A stretch of DNA of 64,000 bases, taken from NCBI GenBank assembly GCA_035764005.1, contig DASTZZ010000021.1, forward strand, positions 43,388 to 107,387. The letters run 5' to 3'. Every line of letters starts with the position of its first letter. Position 1 is the first letter of the stretch. The translations under genes and the position numbers were made by a program. Shown one piece after another: positions 8,602-17,971 of the stretch. Source of the DNA: Terriglobales bacterium. Lineage in GTDB: Bacteria > Acidobacteriota > Terriglobia > Terriglobales > Acidobacteriaceae. The notes beneath the pieces are model-generated. The model was not told the DNA's origin. It did not search any database and worked only from the letters and a program-made list of their open reading frames with translations.

Positions 8602-10017
8602 CTTGTTGATGGTGCGGTTCAGATCTTTATCCGCGCGGCGCTGCTCATCGATTTTCGCGATCGAATGCATCACCGTAGTGTGATGCTTGCCGCCAAACTG
8701 CCTGCCAATTTCCGGCAGCGAGCAATCGGTCATCTGCTTGGCGAGATACATCGCGATCTGCCGCGGAACAACGATTGACCGTGAGTTGTTCTTCTGCTTG
8801 ATCTCCGGCAGGCGAAGCCCGAACTGTTCCGCTACTGCTTTCTGAATCGACTCGACGCTGATCTTCCGCGCCTGCGAGTCGATAAAGTTCTTGAGAACCT
8901 GCTGTGCTGTGCTGAGCGTCACTTCCGCTCCGGTGAGCGAGCAGTACGCCATCAGGCGGATGAGCGCGCCTTCGAGCTCGCGCACGTTGGTGCGAACGTT
9001 GGACGCGATATAGAGCGCGAGATCGGTCGGGAGTGGGACTTTTTCGCTCTCACTTTTCTTCTGCAGAATTGCGACCTTCGTCTCCAGGTCTGGCGGCTGA
9101 ATGTCGGCGATCAGTCCCCACTCAAACCGGCTGCGCAAGCGATCTTCGATCTCCGCCAACTCCTTCGGCGGACGATCACTGGCAATCACGATCTGCTTCA
9201 TCGATTCATGCAGAGCGTTAAACGTGTGGAAGAACTCTTCCTGCGTGCGCTCTTTTTGCGCGAGGAACTGAATGTCATCGATGAGCAGCAGATCGACATT
9301 GCGGAACTTGTCGCGGAAGCTCGTCATCTTGTCGTAGCGCAGCGAGTTGATCATCTCGTTGGTGAACTTCTCGCTGGAGACATAGCAGATCGCAGCTTCG
9401 GGCATGCGCTTCTTTACTTCGTGTCCGATCGCCTGCATGAGGTGCGTCTTACCCATGCCAACGCCGCCATAAAGAAAGAGCGGATTGTAGGCCTTTGACG
9501 GACGCTCAGCGACAGCACGCGCTGCCGCGTGTGCGAACTGATTGCCGCTGCCGATGACGAAGGCGTCGAAGGTGTACTTCGGGTTGAGTTGAGCGGCAGT
9601 TTCCCAATCAAACCGCGCTTGTGAAGCGCCAGCTGGAGCAGACGCAACTGCACGAGCCGGGGCCGCCGCGGCTCCGTTCCCCATTGAGTGATGGGTCACC
9701 GACTGCGCCGGAATTCCCTGGGATGGAGGACGCTGCGCGACTACCGCCGGATCCTCCTCGACGGTGACGAATTGAAAATCTTCAAACTCAAGGCCGAGGT
9801 TATCGACCGCTTCGAAAATAAGGTCGCCGTATTTGTCGCCAATGTGGCGGAACTCGGGAGTGGGCACGCGTACGAACATCACCTTGCCCACCGCATGGCT
9901 GAATCGCGTTGGCTTGAGCCAGGTTTCGAAAGAGTGTCGATTAACTTTCTTTTCCAGGGCGCCCAGGATGCGCATCCATGGATTTACTTGAGCAGCAGCA
10001 GTGGTAGAGAGCGACAT
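8578..10017 (-). CDS. dnaA: Chromosomal replication initiator DnaA
   Basis: DnaA binds DnaA boxes at oriC and melts the origin. Domain I starts after the N-terminus (WMRILGALEKKVNRHSFETWLKPTRF). An Ala/Pro-rich linker follows, then the AAA+ domain with Walker A GGVGMGKTHLMQAIG and Walker B LLIDDIQFL. The C-terminal helix-turn-helix has the signature LPEIGRQFGGKHHTTVMHSI. ATG at 10017 (479 aa, MSLSTTAAAQ) is chosen because domain I begins soon after it; the frame stays open to a GTG/ATG further upstream (10059). dnaN, recF and gyrB are not adjacent: glmM lies upstream and a glycosidase gene downstream. Confidence 0.95.
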   Translation of the reverse strand: MSLSTTAAAQVNPWMRILGALEKKVNRHSFETWLKPTRFSHAVGKVMFVRVPTPEFRHIGDKYGDLIFEAVDNLGLEFEDFQFVTVEEDPAVVAQRPPSQGIPAQSVTHHSMGNGAAAAPARAVASAPAGASQARFDWETAAQLNPKYTFDAFVIGSGNQFAHAAARAVAERPSKAYNPLFLYGGVGMGKTHLMQAIGHEVKKRMPEAAICYVSSEKFTNEMINSLRYDKMTSFRDKFRNVDLLLIDDIQFLAQKERTQEEFFHTFNALHESMKQIVIASDRPPKELAEIEDRLRSRFEWGLIADIQPPDLETKVAILQKKSESEKVPLPTDLALYIASNVRTNVRELEGALIRLMAYCSLTGAEVTLSTAQQVLKNFIDSQARKISVESIQKAVAEQFGLRLPEIKQKNNSRSIVVPRQIAMYLAKQMTDCSLPEIGRQFGGKHHTTVMHSIAKIDEQRRADKDLNRTINKLMETLNG

Positions 10018-10234
10018 TGAATATTTCCAGTAAAGCATCCGCGCGTTCGCCAGCGGCAAAACAAATGTCCGAACGGCGGCTATTGGCGGTTCGAAGGGGA
10101 ATTATCGAGCGCCAAAGTTCATCGTTTTGAGCCTGAAAAAGCCTTCGCTACGGAATCGAAGGTCGGAGGCTGAGCGTTCACTTGCTGAATCGTTAAACTT
10201 GAAACTCAACGGATAGTAGCACAAAAAAATCGGT

Positions 10235-10243
10235 TGTGGAAAA
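10235..10243. promoter_or_regulatory. DnaA-box-like site upstream of dnaA
   Basis: TGTGGAAAA matches the inverted DnaA box TGTGGATAA with one mismatch. It lies about 220 bases upstream of the dnaA start, in the otherwise featureless 10018-10309 gap between glmM and dnaA, next to an A-rich run (acaaaaaaat). It could be an autoregulatory site. A single box is not enough to call an origin. Confidence 0.25.
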
Positions 10244-10309
10244 CTTCTGAGAGCCGCATTTTTAGTGCATTTTCTGCACATTTCACAAACTCAGAGTAAT
10301 ACCTGAACA

Positions 10310-11665
10310 TTACGCTCCAATTGCCGCCTGAATCGCGCCGGAAATCGAGTCGGCGTGCTTCTCCATCTTGTCTTTGGACTCGGCTTCGATCATCACGCGG
10401 GCCAGCGGCTCAGTCCCGGAGTAGCGGACGACCACGCGCCCATTTCCCGCGAGGTCCTGCTCGGCGGCACGAATCGCAGAACTCACAGCTGCAATTTGAT
10501 CCAGCGGCTGCTTCTCGCGAACACGCACGTTCTTGATCACCTGCGGAAAAACTTTGAGATCGCCGACGAGTTCATCGAGCTGCTTTCCGTTTCGGGAAAT
10601 GATTTCGAGGACGATCAGCGCGGTTAGCAGCCCATCACCCGTAGTTGCGACGCGAGAGAAGATGATATGGCCGGACTGCTCCCCTCCCAGCACGGCTCCG
10701 GTCTTGCGCATCTCGTCGAGGACGTATTTGTCTCCTACCGGGGCTCGCAACATGCGAATACCCGAGCGCTTCAGCGCGGCTTCAAGTCCCATGTTGGACA
10801 TCGTGGTCGCTACCACGGTGTCGCTCGCAAGTTCCCTGCGAGCCTGCAGGTCACGCGCCGCCATGAGTAGCACCGCGTCACCATTGACAACGTTTCCGTT
10901 GCGGTCGGCAAAAAGCGCGCGATCCGCGTCGCCATCGAACGTCACGCCGAGAGCGGCTCCCCTTTTCTTTACTTCCTCGGCCACCACCTGCGGATAAAGC
11001 GCGCCGCAGGCATCGTTGATGTTCTTGCCGTTCGGCTTGAAATGGATGAACTCAGCGCCGAAGCCAAGCATCTTGAAAAGCTCTGGAGCGCAGGCGCTTG
11101 CGGCTCCATTGGCGCAATCAATGACAACGTTGCCTCGAATCTTCGGGGTTGAGACCTTTTGCTTCAGCCACGTCTCATATTTTTCCCGCAGCGAGTGATC
11201 GCCCGGAAGGCTGGAGACGTTTGACGCTGCTGCTGTGACCTCGCGGTGCGTCTCAATAAAACGAAAAATTTCTTTTTCGATTGCGAGCTCAAGCTCATCG
11301 GAAAGTTTGTAACCGTCTCCGCCGAAGACTTTGATTCCGTTGTCGGTCCAGGGATTGTGCGACGCCGAGATCACTACGCCCGCGTCGAAGCCGAGTTCGC
11401 GCGCGAGATACGCGATGCCAGGAGTTGTGATCACGCCCGCAGACGAGACCTCGGCCTGGGACGCTCTCAACCCGTCGGAGAGCCGGTCGGCGATCCATGC
11501 GCTGGACTGTCGTGTGTCCTGTCCGATGACCACGCGCGGACGTTGTCCTTGATGAGCAAGATGATGACCCAAAGCTAGTCCGATCGCGAAGACGGTGCCT
11601 GAATCGAGCGGAAGTTCTCCAGCGACTCCCCGGATTCCGTCGGTCCCAAATAGCTTTCGGCTCAT
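10310..11665 (-). CDS. glmM: Phosphoglucosamine mutase
   Basis: GlmM converts glucosamine-6-phosphate to glucosamine-1-phosphate for UDP-GlcNAc, feeding peptidoglycan and lipid A. The 451-aa protein has the N-terminal FGTDGIRG motif, the phosphoserine loop VISASHNPW (Ser102), the Mg-binding loop DGDADRALF, the sugar loop GGEQSGHI and the C-terminal phosphate-binding loop RYSGTEPLARVM. All catalytic elements are present and length is typical. Start ATG at 11665. No cdaA/ybbR genes precede it; purB is divergent after a 309-base gap. Confidence 0.95.
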   Translation of the reverse strand: MSRKLFGTDGIRGVAGELPLDSGTVFAIGLALGHHLAHQGQRPRVVIGQDTRQSSAWIADRLSDGLRASQAEVSSAGVITTPGIAYLARELGFDAGVVISASHNPWTDNGIKVFGGDGYKLSDELELAIEKEIFRFIETHREVTAAASNVSSLPGDHSLREKYETWLKQKVSTPKIRGNVVIDCANGAASACAPELFKMLGFGAEFIHFKPNGKNINDACGALYPQVVAEEVKKRGAALGVTFDGDADRALFADRNGNVVNGDAVLLMAARDLQARRELASDTVVATTMSNMGLEAALKRSGIRMLRAPVGDKYVLDEMRKTGAVLGGEQSGHIIFSRVATTGDGLLTALIVLEIISRNGKQLDELVGDLKVFPQVIKNVRVREKQPLDQIAAVSSAIRAAEQDLAGNGRVVVRYSGTEPLARVMIEAESKDKMEKHADSISGAIQAAIGA

Positions 11666-11974
11666 AAAGACAAACAGGAAAGTCTAGCAGGACTGAGGCA
11701 ACAATCGCCGTGTGTAGGCGGTGGGCCGGAAATGTGTGAACGGGCTAAGTCCGCGCGTTGCTGCGCCCGAAGGCGTTCACGACGATGCGCAGCTGCAAAG
11801 AACGTGACTGCCCCACCGGATAGGACCCCTGCAAGCGCAACACCGATGCTCTCCTGCGATCCGCCCTGCTGCCCGCGGTTCTGTTCGCGCGAACCCGCTC
11901 TTCTACGCTATTCTTTCTGTTCTCTTCCGCCCGGCTGCTTCGGGCGACTTCCAAGTGATCGTTGAGGCTCGCGC
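11666..11974. other. Intergenic region glmM-purB, no convincing gene
   Basis: This gap must hold divergent promoters for glmM and purB, but no clear -35/-10 pair stands out. On the minus strand an open frame without ATG/GTG/TTG ends in TGA overlapping the glmM ATG. It encodes a possible transmembrane stretch (SIGVALAGVLSGGAVTFF). Because it lacks a start codon it is not called as a gene. A purB ribosome site (GTTGAGG) lies at the right end. Confidence 0.5.
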
Positions 11975-13273
11975 GTGATCCCACGCTACACCCGGCCCGA
12001 AATGGGCCGAATCTGGAGTGACGAAAATAAATTTCGCATGTGGCTGCGCGTCGAAGTGGCGGCTACGGAGACGCTGGCCGAAGCCGGCATGGTTCCGGAG
12101 TCGGCCGCGAAAGCCATTCGTGAGCGCGGCGACTTCGACTTGTCGCGCATTCAGGCTCTCGAAGCAGAGGTCAAGCACGACGTAATCGCCTTCACCACTG
12201 CTGTCGCGGAGAAGGTCGGTCCAGAAGCGCGCTGGCTGCATTTCGGGCTTACGTCGAATGACGTCGTCGATACGGCGCAGGCACTGCAGATTCATGAAGC
12301 CTCGTTGATCATTCGTAACGATCTTGAAGCCCTGAAGACCGTCCTCAAACGACGCGCGTTTGAATTTCAGCACACGCCCACGATTGGTCGCACGCACGGC
12401 ATTCATGCCGAACCCACCACTTTCGGACTGAAGCTCGCCAACTGGTATTCCGAAACGGAACGCAACATCGAGCGCTTCGAGCATGCAGCGGAAGACATGC
12501 GCGTGGGAAAGATTTCGGGAGCCGTTGGCACGCTGGCTCACCTTACGCCGGAGCTGGAGGAGAAGATCTGCTCGCGATTGGGCTTGAAGACTGCGGCCAT
12601 CTCCAGCCAGGTAATCCAGCGCGACCGTCACGCATTCTTCGTTGCGACTTTGGCGGTAATCGCCAGCACGCTGGACAAAATCGCCGTCGAGATTCGTCAT
12701 CTCCAGCGCACCGAAGTTCGCGAGGCCGAGGAGTATTTCAGCGAAAAGCAAAAAGGGTCGTCGGCGATGCCGCACAAACGGAATCCGATTACCTGCGAGC
12801 AAATCAGCGGACTGGCGCGTGTCGTGCGCGGAAATGCGCAGGCGGCGTTCGAAGATGTGGCATTGTGGCACGAGCGCGATATCTCGCATTCCTCGGTCGA
12901 GCGCATAATCCTGCCGGATTCGACGATCTTGATCGATTACCTGCTGCACAAGACCACCACGCTGCTCGACACACTGCTCGTTTATCCCGACCGCATGCTG
13001 CAGAATCTGGAGAGCACGGGCGGACTGATCTTCAGCGGACAACTGCTGCTCGATTTGGCGGAAGCAGGCATGTCGCGCGAAGACGCCTATCGCCTGGTCC
13101 AGAAGCATGCAATGGCGGCTTGGAAGAACGGAACCAACTTTCGTGAAGCGATCCGCAATGATTCCGAGATTCGCAGCAAACTCTCCGGCGAGCAGATCGA
13201 AGGTGCCTTTAATCTAAAACGGCAGCTCGGAAATGTGGACGGCATTTTTGCCCGGGTGTTCTCGTCATCGTAG
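11975..13273 (+). CDS. purB: Adenylosuccinate lyase
   Basis: PurB removes fumarate from SAICAR and from adenylosuccinate in purine synthesis. The 432-aa protein begins MIPRYTRPEMGRIW from a GTG start at 11975, with GAGG eight bases upstream. It has the fumarase/aspartase-superfamily blocks: TSNDVVDTAQALQ, the catalytic-His region IGRTHGIHAEPTTFGLK, and the signature loop GSSAMPHKRNPI. Length matches the short bacterial PurB type. A long minus-strand open frame covers it antisense and is regarded as a shadow. Confidence 0.96.
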   Translation: MIPRYTRPEMGRIWSDENKFRMWLRVEVAATETLAEAGMVPESAAKAIRERGDFDLSRIQALEAEVKHDVIAFTTAVAEKVGPEARWLHFGLTSNDVVDTAQALQIHEASLIIRNDLEALKTVLKRRAFEFQHTPTIGRTHGIHAEPTTFGLKLANWYSETERNIERFEHAAEDMRVGKISGAVGTLAHLTPELEEKICSRLGLKTAAISSQVIQRDRHAFFVATLAVIASTLDKIAVEIRHLQRTEVREAEEYFSEKQKGSSAMPHKRNPITCEQISGLARVVRGNAQAAFEDVALWHERDISHSSVERIILPDSTILIDYLLHKTTTLLDTLLVYPDRMLQNLESTGGLIFSGQLLLDLAEAGMSREDAYRLVQKHAMAAWKNGTNFREAIRNDSEIRSKLSGEQIEGAFNLKRQLGNVDGIFARVFSSS

Positions 13274-13315
13274 AAAAGCGCAATCGCAAAGACGGGAAGA
13301 AGGCATAATATCCAC

Positions 13316-13525
13316 ATGGATTCACTGGTCACATCGTCGCCAGACATCCTCGGCGGCACTCCTGTGATCGCCGGAACCCGTGTCCCGGTGCAGACGCTTT
13401 TTGAGTACTTACAAGCCGGAGAATCGATTAATAGTTTTCTTGAAGGCTTCCCTTCGGTAAAGCGAGATCAGGTTCTCAGCCTCTTGGATGAAGCTCAGTC
13501 TCACCTGGTTCAGGCAGCGCACTGA
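13316..13525 (+). CDS. DUF433-family antitoxin
   Basis: A 69-aa protein with the DUF433 layout: ITSSPDILGGTPVIAGTRVPVQ-like opening (here TSSPDILGGTPVIAGTRVPV), then a small helical domain ending LLDEAQSHL. DUF433 proteins are winged-helix-like antitoxins usually encoded just before a DUF5615 PIN-like toxin, which is the arrangement here: the next reading frame starts directly after its stop codon. It is intact, whereas its partner is frameshifted. It is likely to repress its own operon, by analogy with other type II systems. Confidence 0.85.
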   Translation: MDSLVTSSPDILGGTPVIAGTRVPVQTLFEYLQAGESINSFLEGFPSVKRDQVLSLLDEAQSHLVQAAH

Positions 13526-13845
13526 TTGAAGATATTGCTAGATGAGTGCATAGACCGGCGCTTCCGCGATGCTCTGCCGATGCACGAGGTCCTAACGGTT
13601 CAAGAAATTGGGCGCGCCGGTATGAAAAAGGGAGAGTTACTGCGCGTCGCTGAGGCGGAATTTGAAGCTCTCGTCACCGTGGACGCAATCTGCAATTTCA
13701 GCAGAATGCGAAGAAAGTCAGAATTCCCGTTTTTGTCTTGTGTGCCCGATTAAATCGCCTCGTCGATATTTTGCCGCTTGCCAAAACCTTACTTGCCGAA
13801 CTCCACCTAGCTGTGCCGGGTAAGATCATCGAAATTCGAAAATAA
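13526..13845 (+). pseudogene. DUF5615 PIN-like toxin, disrupted by a single-base frameshift
   Basis: The frame opens with TTG at 13526 (LKILLDECIDRRFRDALPMHEVLTVQEIGRAGMKKGELL split across typical DUF5615 blocks) and runs normally to LVTVD near 13684. It then switches to unrelated sequence and stops at 13753. In another frame the expected remainder is intact from about 13686 to TAA at 13843-13845: NLQFQQNAKKVRIPVFVLC, ARLNRLVDILPLAKTLL, AVPGKIIEIRK. One missing base near 13683-13686 (for example GACGCAAT from GACCGCAAT) restores a full-length toxin of about 106 residues. Either a real inactivating mutation or a sequence error. Confidence 0.8.
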
Positions 13846-13940
13846 ATTCTGCAAGTCCTGTTCGAGGCCCCGTTCTAACCTGAGGCACTGCTCTCTGTTC
13901 CCGTTGAGAGCTATACTTTCAGCCGAGAAAGGAGTTCGAC

Positions 13941-14303
13941 ATGGGCCTCTTTCTTCCCGTATTGCTGTTGGGGCTTGCCCAGCCCGCTGATTTGCCCGCT
14001 ACCGCTAATCATCCTCAAGCGGTTTCCCAAGCTGATGCCAATGCTGGATCGTCGTCCATTCCGGCGCGGCAATTTACTTTGGGCGATCCGAAATTTCGCC
14101 GTCTCGAGAATTTTGATCACATTCAGGTAACCGGAGACCCTGATGGTCATTCCTCGGTCTGCCTCACGATGCGGAGCTACTTTTTCGAGCGACGAGATGG
14201 ATTAGCCCCCGAATTCGTCGGTATGACGACGTGCGATCCGGGACGTGGACGGGTTCTGAAGAAGATTAATCGGCGGCCGGCTCGGCTGGTACCAGCGAAT
14301 TAA
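13941..14303 (+). CDS. Small secreted hypothetical protein
   Basis: A 120-aa protein of unknown function. A strong ribosome site (AGAAAGGAG, six bases before ATG 13941) supports the start. The N-terminus is a short Sec signal-like hydrophobic stretch (GLFLPVLLLGLAQPA). The mature part has two Cys (HSSVCLTMRSYFFERRDG and GMTTCDPGRG), which could form a disulfide in the periplasm, and ends in a basic tail. I recall similar small proteins in acidobacterial genomes but know no function. The last four bases overlap the convergent lpxC stop. Confidence 0.7.
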   Translation: MGLFLPVLLLGLAQPADLPATANHPQAVSQADANAGSSSIPARQFTLGDPKFRRLENFDHIQVTGDPDGHSSVCLTMRSYFFERRDGLAPEFVGMTTCDPGRGRVLKKINRRPARLVPAN

Positions 14304-15211
14304 CGGTGGAGCACGGCCGGGCTTGGCTCGGCCGTCGTCCTCTCCAGCAGCTCATCTTCTTCGCGCGAGATCTGCGCCTCTTCCCACAATGATCTATCCC
14401 TGAGCAGACGCGTGACGAGCGCCGTGTGCATCGCGTGCCCGGCGCGATTGGCAATCACTTTTCCCAGAATGCGATGGCCGAGCAGCGCAAGATCGCCGAT
14501 GAGATCGAGAATCTTGTGGCGAACAAATTCATCCTCGAAGCGAAGCGGGCCGTTTTTTACGCCAGTGTCAGTCAACACAATCGCGTTCTCCTCCGAAGCG
14601 CCACGAATCAGTCCCATATTGCGCAACGCACTTTCATCGCGCAGGAAACCGAAAGTGCGGGCGGGCGCGATTTCTCGCGCGTAGCTGTCGCCGGCTAGAT
14701 CGATGTCGTAGCTCTGAATGCCGATCGGCTGGGGAAAATCGATGGTGTACGAAACTGAGTAGCGTTCCGCCGGATAAACGCCGAGAAACTTCTGTCCATC
14801 CCGTACTTCAACTGGCTTGAGCACGCGCCAGTAAGTGCGTGGCCTCCTCTGGCGTTTGATTCCGACTCGTTGAATTGCTTCAAGAAACGGCCTTGCGCTT
14901 CCGTCCAGAATGGGAACTTCGAGCTGGTCGAGCTCGATGCCGGCGTTGTCGATCCCTGCTCCCATCAAGGCCGAGAGAACATGCTCGGTAGTCGAGATCA
15001 GAACGCCGCGTCGCATGAGACTGGTCGCGTAACTGACTTTCGCGACATTACGTCCCACTGCCTCGATGTCGAAATTATCGAGATCGACGCGCCGGAAGTT
15101 GATTCCACTGCCGGCAGGAGCGGGAAGGATACGCATCTTCACCGCGGCTCCGCTGTGGAGACCAACGCCACTGAAGCTGATCGACTGTCGAATTGTTTGC
15201 TCTTGAACCAA
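14300..15211 (-). CDS. lpxC: UDP-3-O-acyl-N-acetylglucosamine deacetylase
   Basis: LpxC is the committed, zinc-dependent step of lipid A synthesis. Family motifs: QSISFSGVGLHSG at the start, the zinc-binding His in STTEHVLSALMGAGIDN, and the C-terminal zinc/catalytic block HKILDLIGDLALLG followed by NRAGHAMHTALV. There is no ATG. The frame stays open to a TTG at 15277, but TTG at 15211 (MVQEQTIRQS) gives 303 residues, close to the usual length, with the conserved domain starting at once. Neither start has a good ribosome site. Convergent with the secreted gene at 13941. Confidence 0.94.
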   Translation of the reverse strand: MVQEQTIRQSISFSGVGLHSGAAVKMRILPAPAGSGINFRRVDLDNFDIEAVGRNVAKVSYATSLMRRGVLISTTEHVLSALMGAGIDNAGIELDQLEVPILDGSARPFLEAIQRVGIKRQRRPRTYWRVLKPVEVRDGQKFLGVYPAERYSVSYTIDFPQPIGIQSYDIDLAGDSYAREIAPARTFGFLRDESALRNMGLIRGASEENAIVLTDTGVKNGPLRFEDEFVRHKILDLIGDLALLGHRILGKVIANRAGHAMHTALVTRLLRDRSLWEEAQISREEDELLERTTAEPSPAVLHR

Positions 15212-15337
15212 GCGGGGGCGCGTAAGGTATTGCGAAAAAACAGAATACCCTGCCTCGGCAAAAACAGGGTGTGGCAAAAAAGCTACATCTGAGAGCTGGA
15301 AGGACGCACCTTAAGCATGCGCGCGAAGCAGAATTCT

Positions 15338-15602
15338 TCAGGCAAGCTTTTTCCGACCTTCTTCTTTCAGACCCACAAACCAGAGATAAATCTGGTCCAC
15401 GCGGTCGATGTCTTCCTGAAGGAGCAGATGGTCGGCATAGTTGTAGATCCGCTTCGTCGTGACGACGTTTGAGATTCTGCACGAGCAGGTTGAGCTCATC
15501 GACTTTGGCGTGCATGATGCGGAGATCATTCACCAGCCGGACTTCGTCGATTTCGAGCCATCGTCCAGTCACATTCTTTGTCGCATGGTTCTTGTCATTC
15601 AT
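15338..15602 (-). pseudogene. Small conserved-looking gene split by a one-base frameshift
   Basis: From ATG 15602 the frame reads MNDKNHATKNVTGRWLEIDE, VRLVNDLRIMHAKVDELNLL, VQNL. It then degenerates into Arg-rich sequence that invades lpxC. From about 15468 another frame continues sensibly: NVVTTKRIYNYADHLLLQED, IDRVDQIYLWFVGLKEEGRK, KLA, then TGA at 15340-15338. Removing one A from the AAA near 15466-15469 joins them into one 87-aa helical, charged protein. It lies 27 bases after the cupin stop, same strand, so probably one transcript with it. Family not recognised. Confidence 0.65.
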
Positions 15603-15629
15603 TCATGGCTCTCTATCTCGGATGCAGCC

Positions 15630-16004
15630 TCATGCGTCGCGGTGGACCGTTTCGGGAGAAAATGCGGGGACGCACACCGCGATATATTCCGCTCCTTCAG
15701 GCGTGGAGTATTGAATCCACTCACCTTTGTACGCAATTACTGCCTGGCCGGCGTGAACATCGATTGATCCAGATGCGTGCGCGACGCGCAGCATGCCTTT
15801 CAGAACCAAAGTGAACTCATCGAACTCAGGACGCTGCCCAGGCTCTTCCCACCTGGCGGGACTGCGCATATGGGCGACGCTGGCAGCCTGCGTTCTGCTG
15901 TTTACACGGCCAATATATTCGTCGATGAGTTTCGGCTTGGTTCCGGCCGCTTGAATCCGCGCGGGTTGAGAGATGAGAGTCGGCACCTCGGATGTTCCTT
16001 TCAC
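15630..16004 (-). CDS. Small single-domain cupin protein
   Basis: A 124-aa protein that is essentially one cupin barrel. The first motif region is PEFDEFTLVLKGMLRV and the second is VHAGQAVIAYKGEWIQYSTP, with EGAEYIAVCVPAF at the end. Metal-binding residues of classical cupins are only partly conserved (Glu present, few His), so enzymatic activity is doubtful and a binding or regulatory role is possible. The start is GTG at 16004 (MKGTSEVPTL). It is divergent from boxC across a 137-base region that carries the presumed BoxR operator, so it could share that control. Substrate unknown. Confidence 0.75.
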   Translation of the reverse strand: MKGTSEVPTLISQPARIQAAGTKPKLIDEYIGRVNSRTQAASVAHMRSPARWEEPGQRPEFDEFTLVLKGMLRVAHASGSIDVHAGQAVIAYKGEWIQYSTPEGAEYIAVCVPAFSPETVHRDA

Positions 16005-16070
16005 TGGAGTTTGGTTCTTAGCGCAACCAAAGGGCGAGTATATGCGCGGGAATGTCTGGCATGGGCATGC

Positions 16071-16124
16071 TGCACAATACTGCAGCTTAGGCTACTTGAC
16101 ATGACATAAACTGCATCTCTAGGC
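16071..16124 (+). promoter_or_regulatory. Presumed boxC promoter with TGCA-N6-TGCA operator
   Basis: TGCA at 16071-16074 and 16081-16084 are separated by exactly six bases; a third TGCA sits at 16112-16115. A perfect -35 hexamer TTGACA lies at 16096-16101, but no good -10 follows at 17 bases. The TGCA spacing matches what I recall for operators of the BzdR/BoxR regulator family in Azoarcus, and a boxR gene is present at 19819. Position between the divergent cupin and boxC supports an operator role. The assignment is inference. Confidence 0.5.
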
Positions 16125-16141
16125 TTGTATTTGGAGCTTTC

Positions 16142-17851
<1,710 letters not shown>

Positions 17852-17865
17852 AGCCCTCTCTATCT

Positions 17866-17948
17866 GTCATTCCGAGCGAAGCGAGGAATCCCTACTCCGT
17901 CGAAACGTGCTGGGCACAGTAGGGATTCCTCACTGCGTTCGGAATGAC
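17866..17948. repeat. Intergenic inverted repeat, family R1 (copy c)
   Basis: The cleanest copy of R1: arms GTCATTCCGAGCGAAGCGAG + GAATCCCTACT, and AGTAGGGATTCCTCACTGCG + TTCGGAATGAC, inverted around a short loop. It sits between boxC and boxB inside the presumed operon and could form a hairpin in the mRNA. Other copies at 988-1105 and 2901-3066. Confidence 0.85.
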
Positions 17949-17971
17949 ACACTGTGTGTAGGAACACATTC

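Noticed and set aside
10018..10309. Candidate oriC next to dnaA
   Set aside because: Only one DnaA-box-like word with a mismatch and no clear unwinding element; not enough to call an origin.
11903..13108. 401-codon open frame on the minus strand
   Set aside because: It lies entirely antisense to purB, whose motifs are clear, and its translation is rich in Arg, Gln and His with no recognisable domain. Long antisense frames are expected in GC-rich genes.
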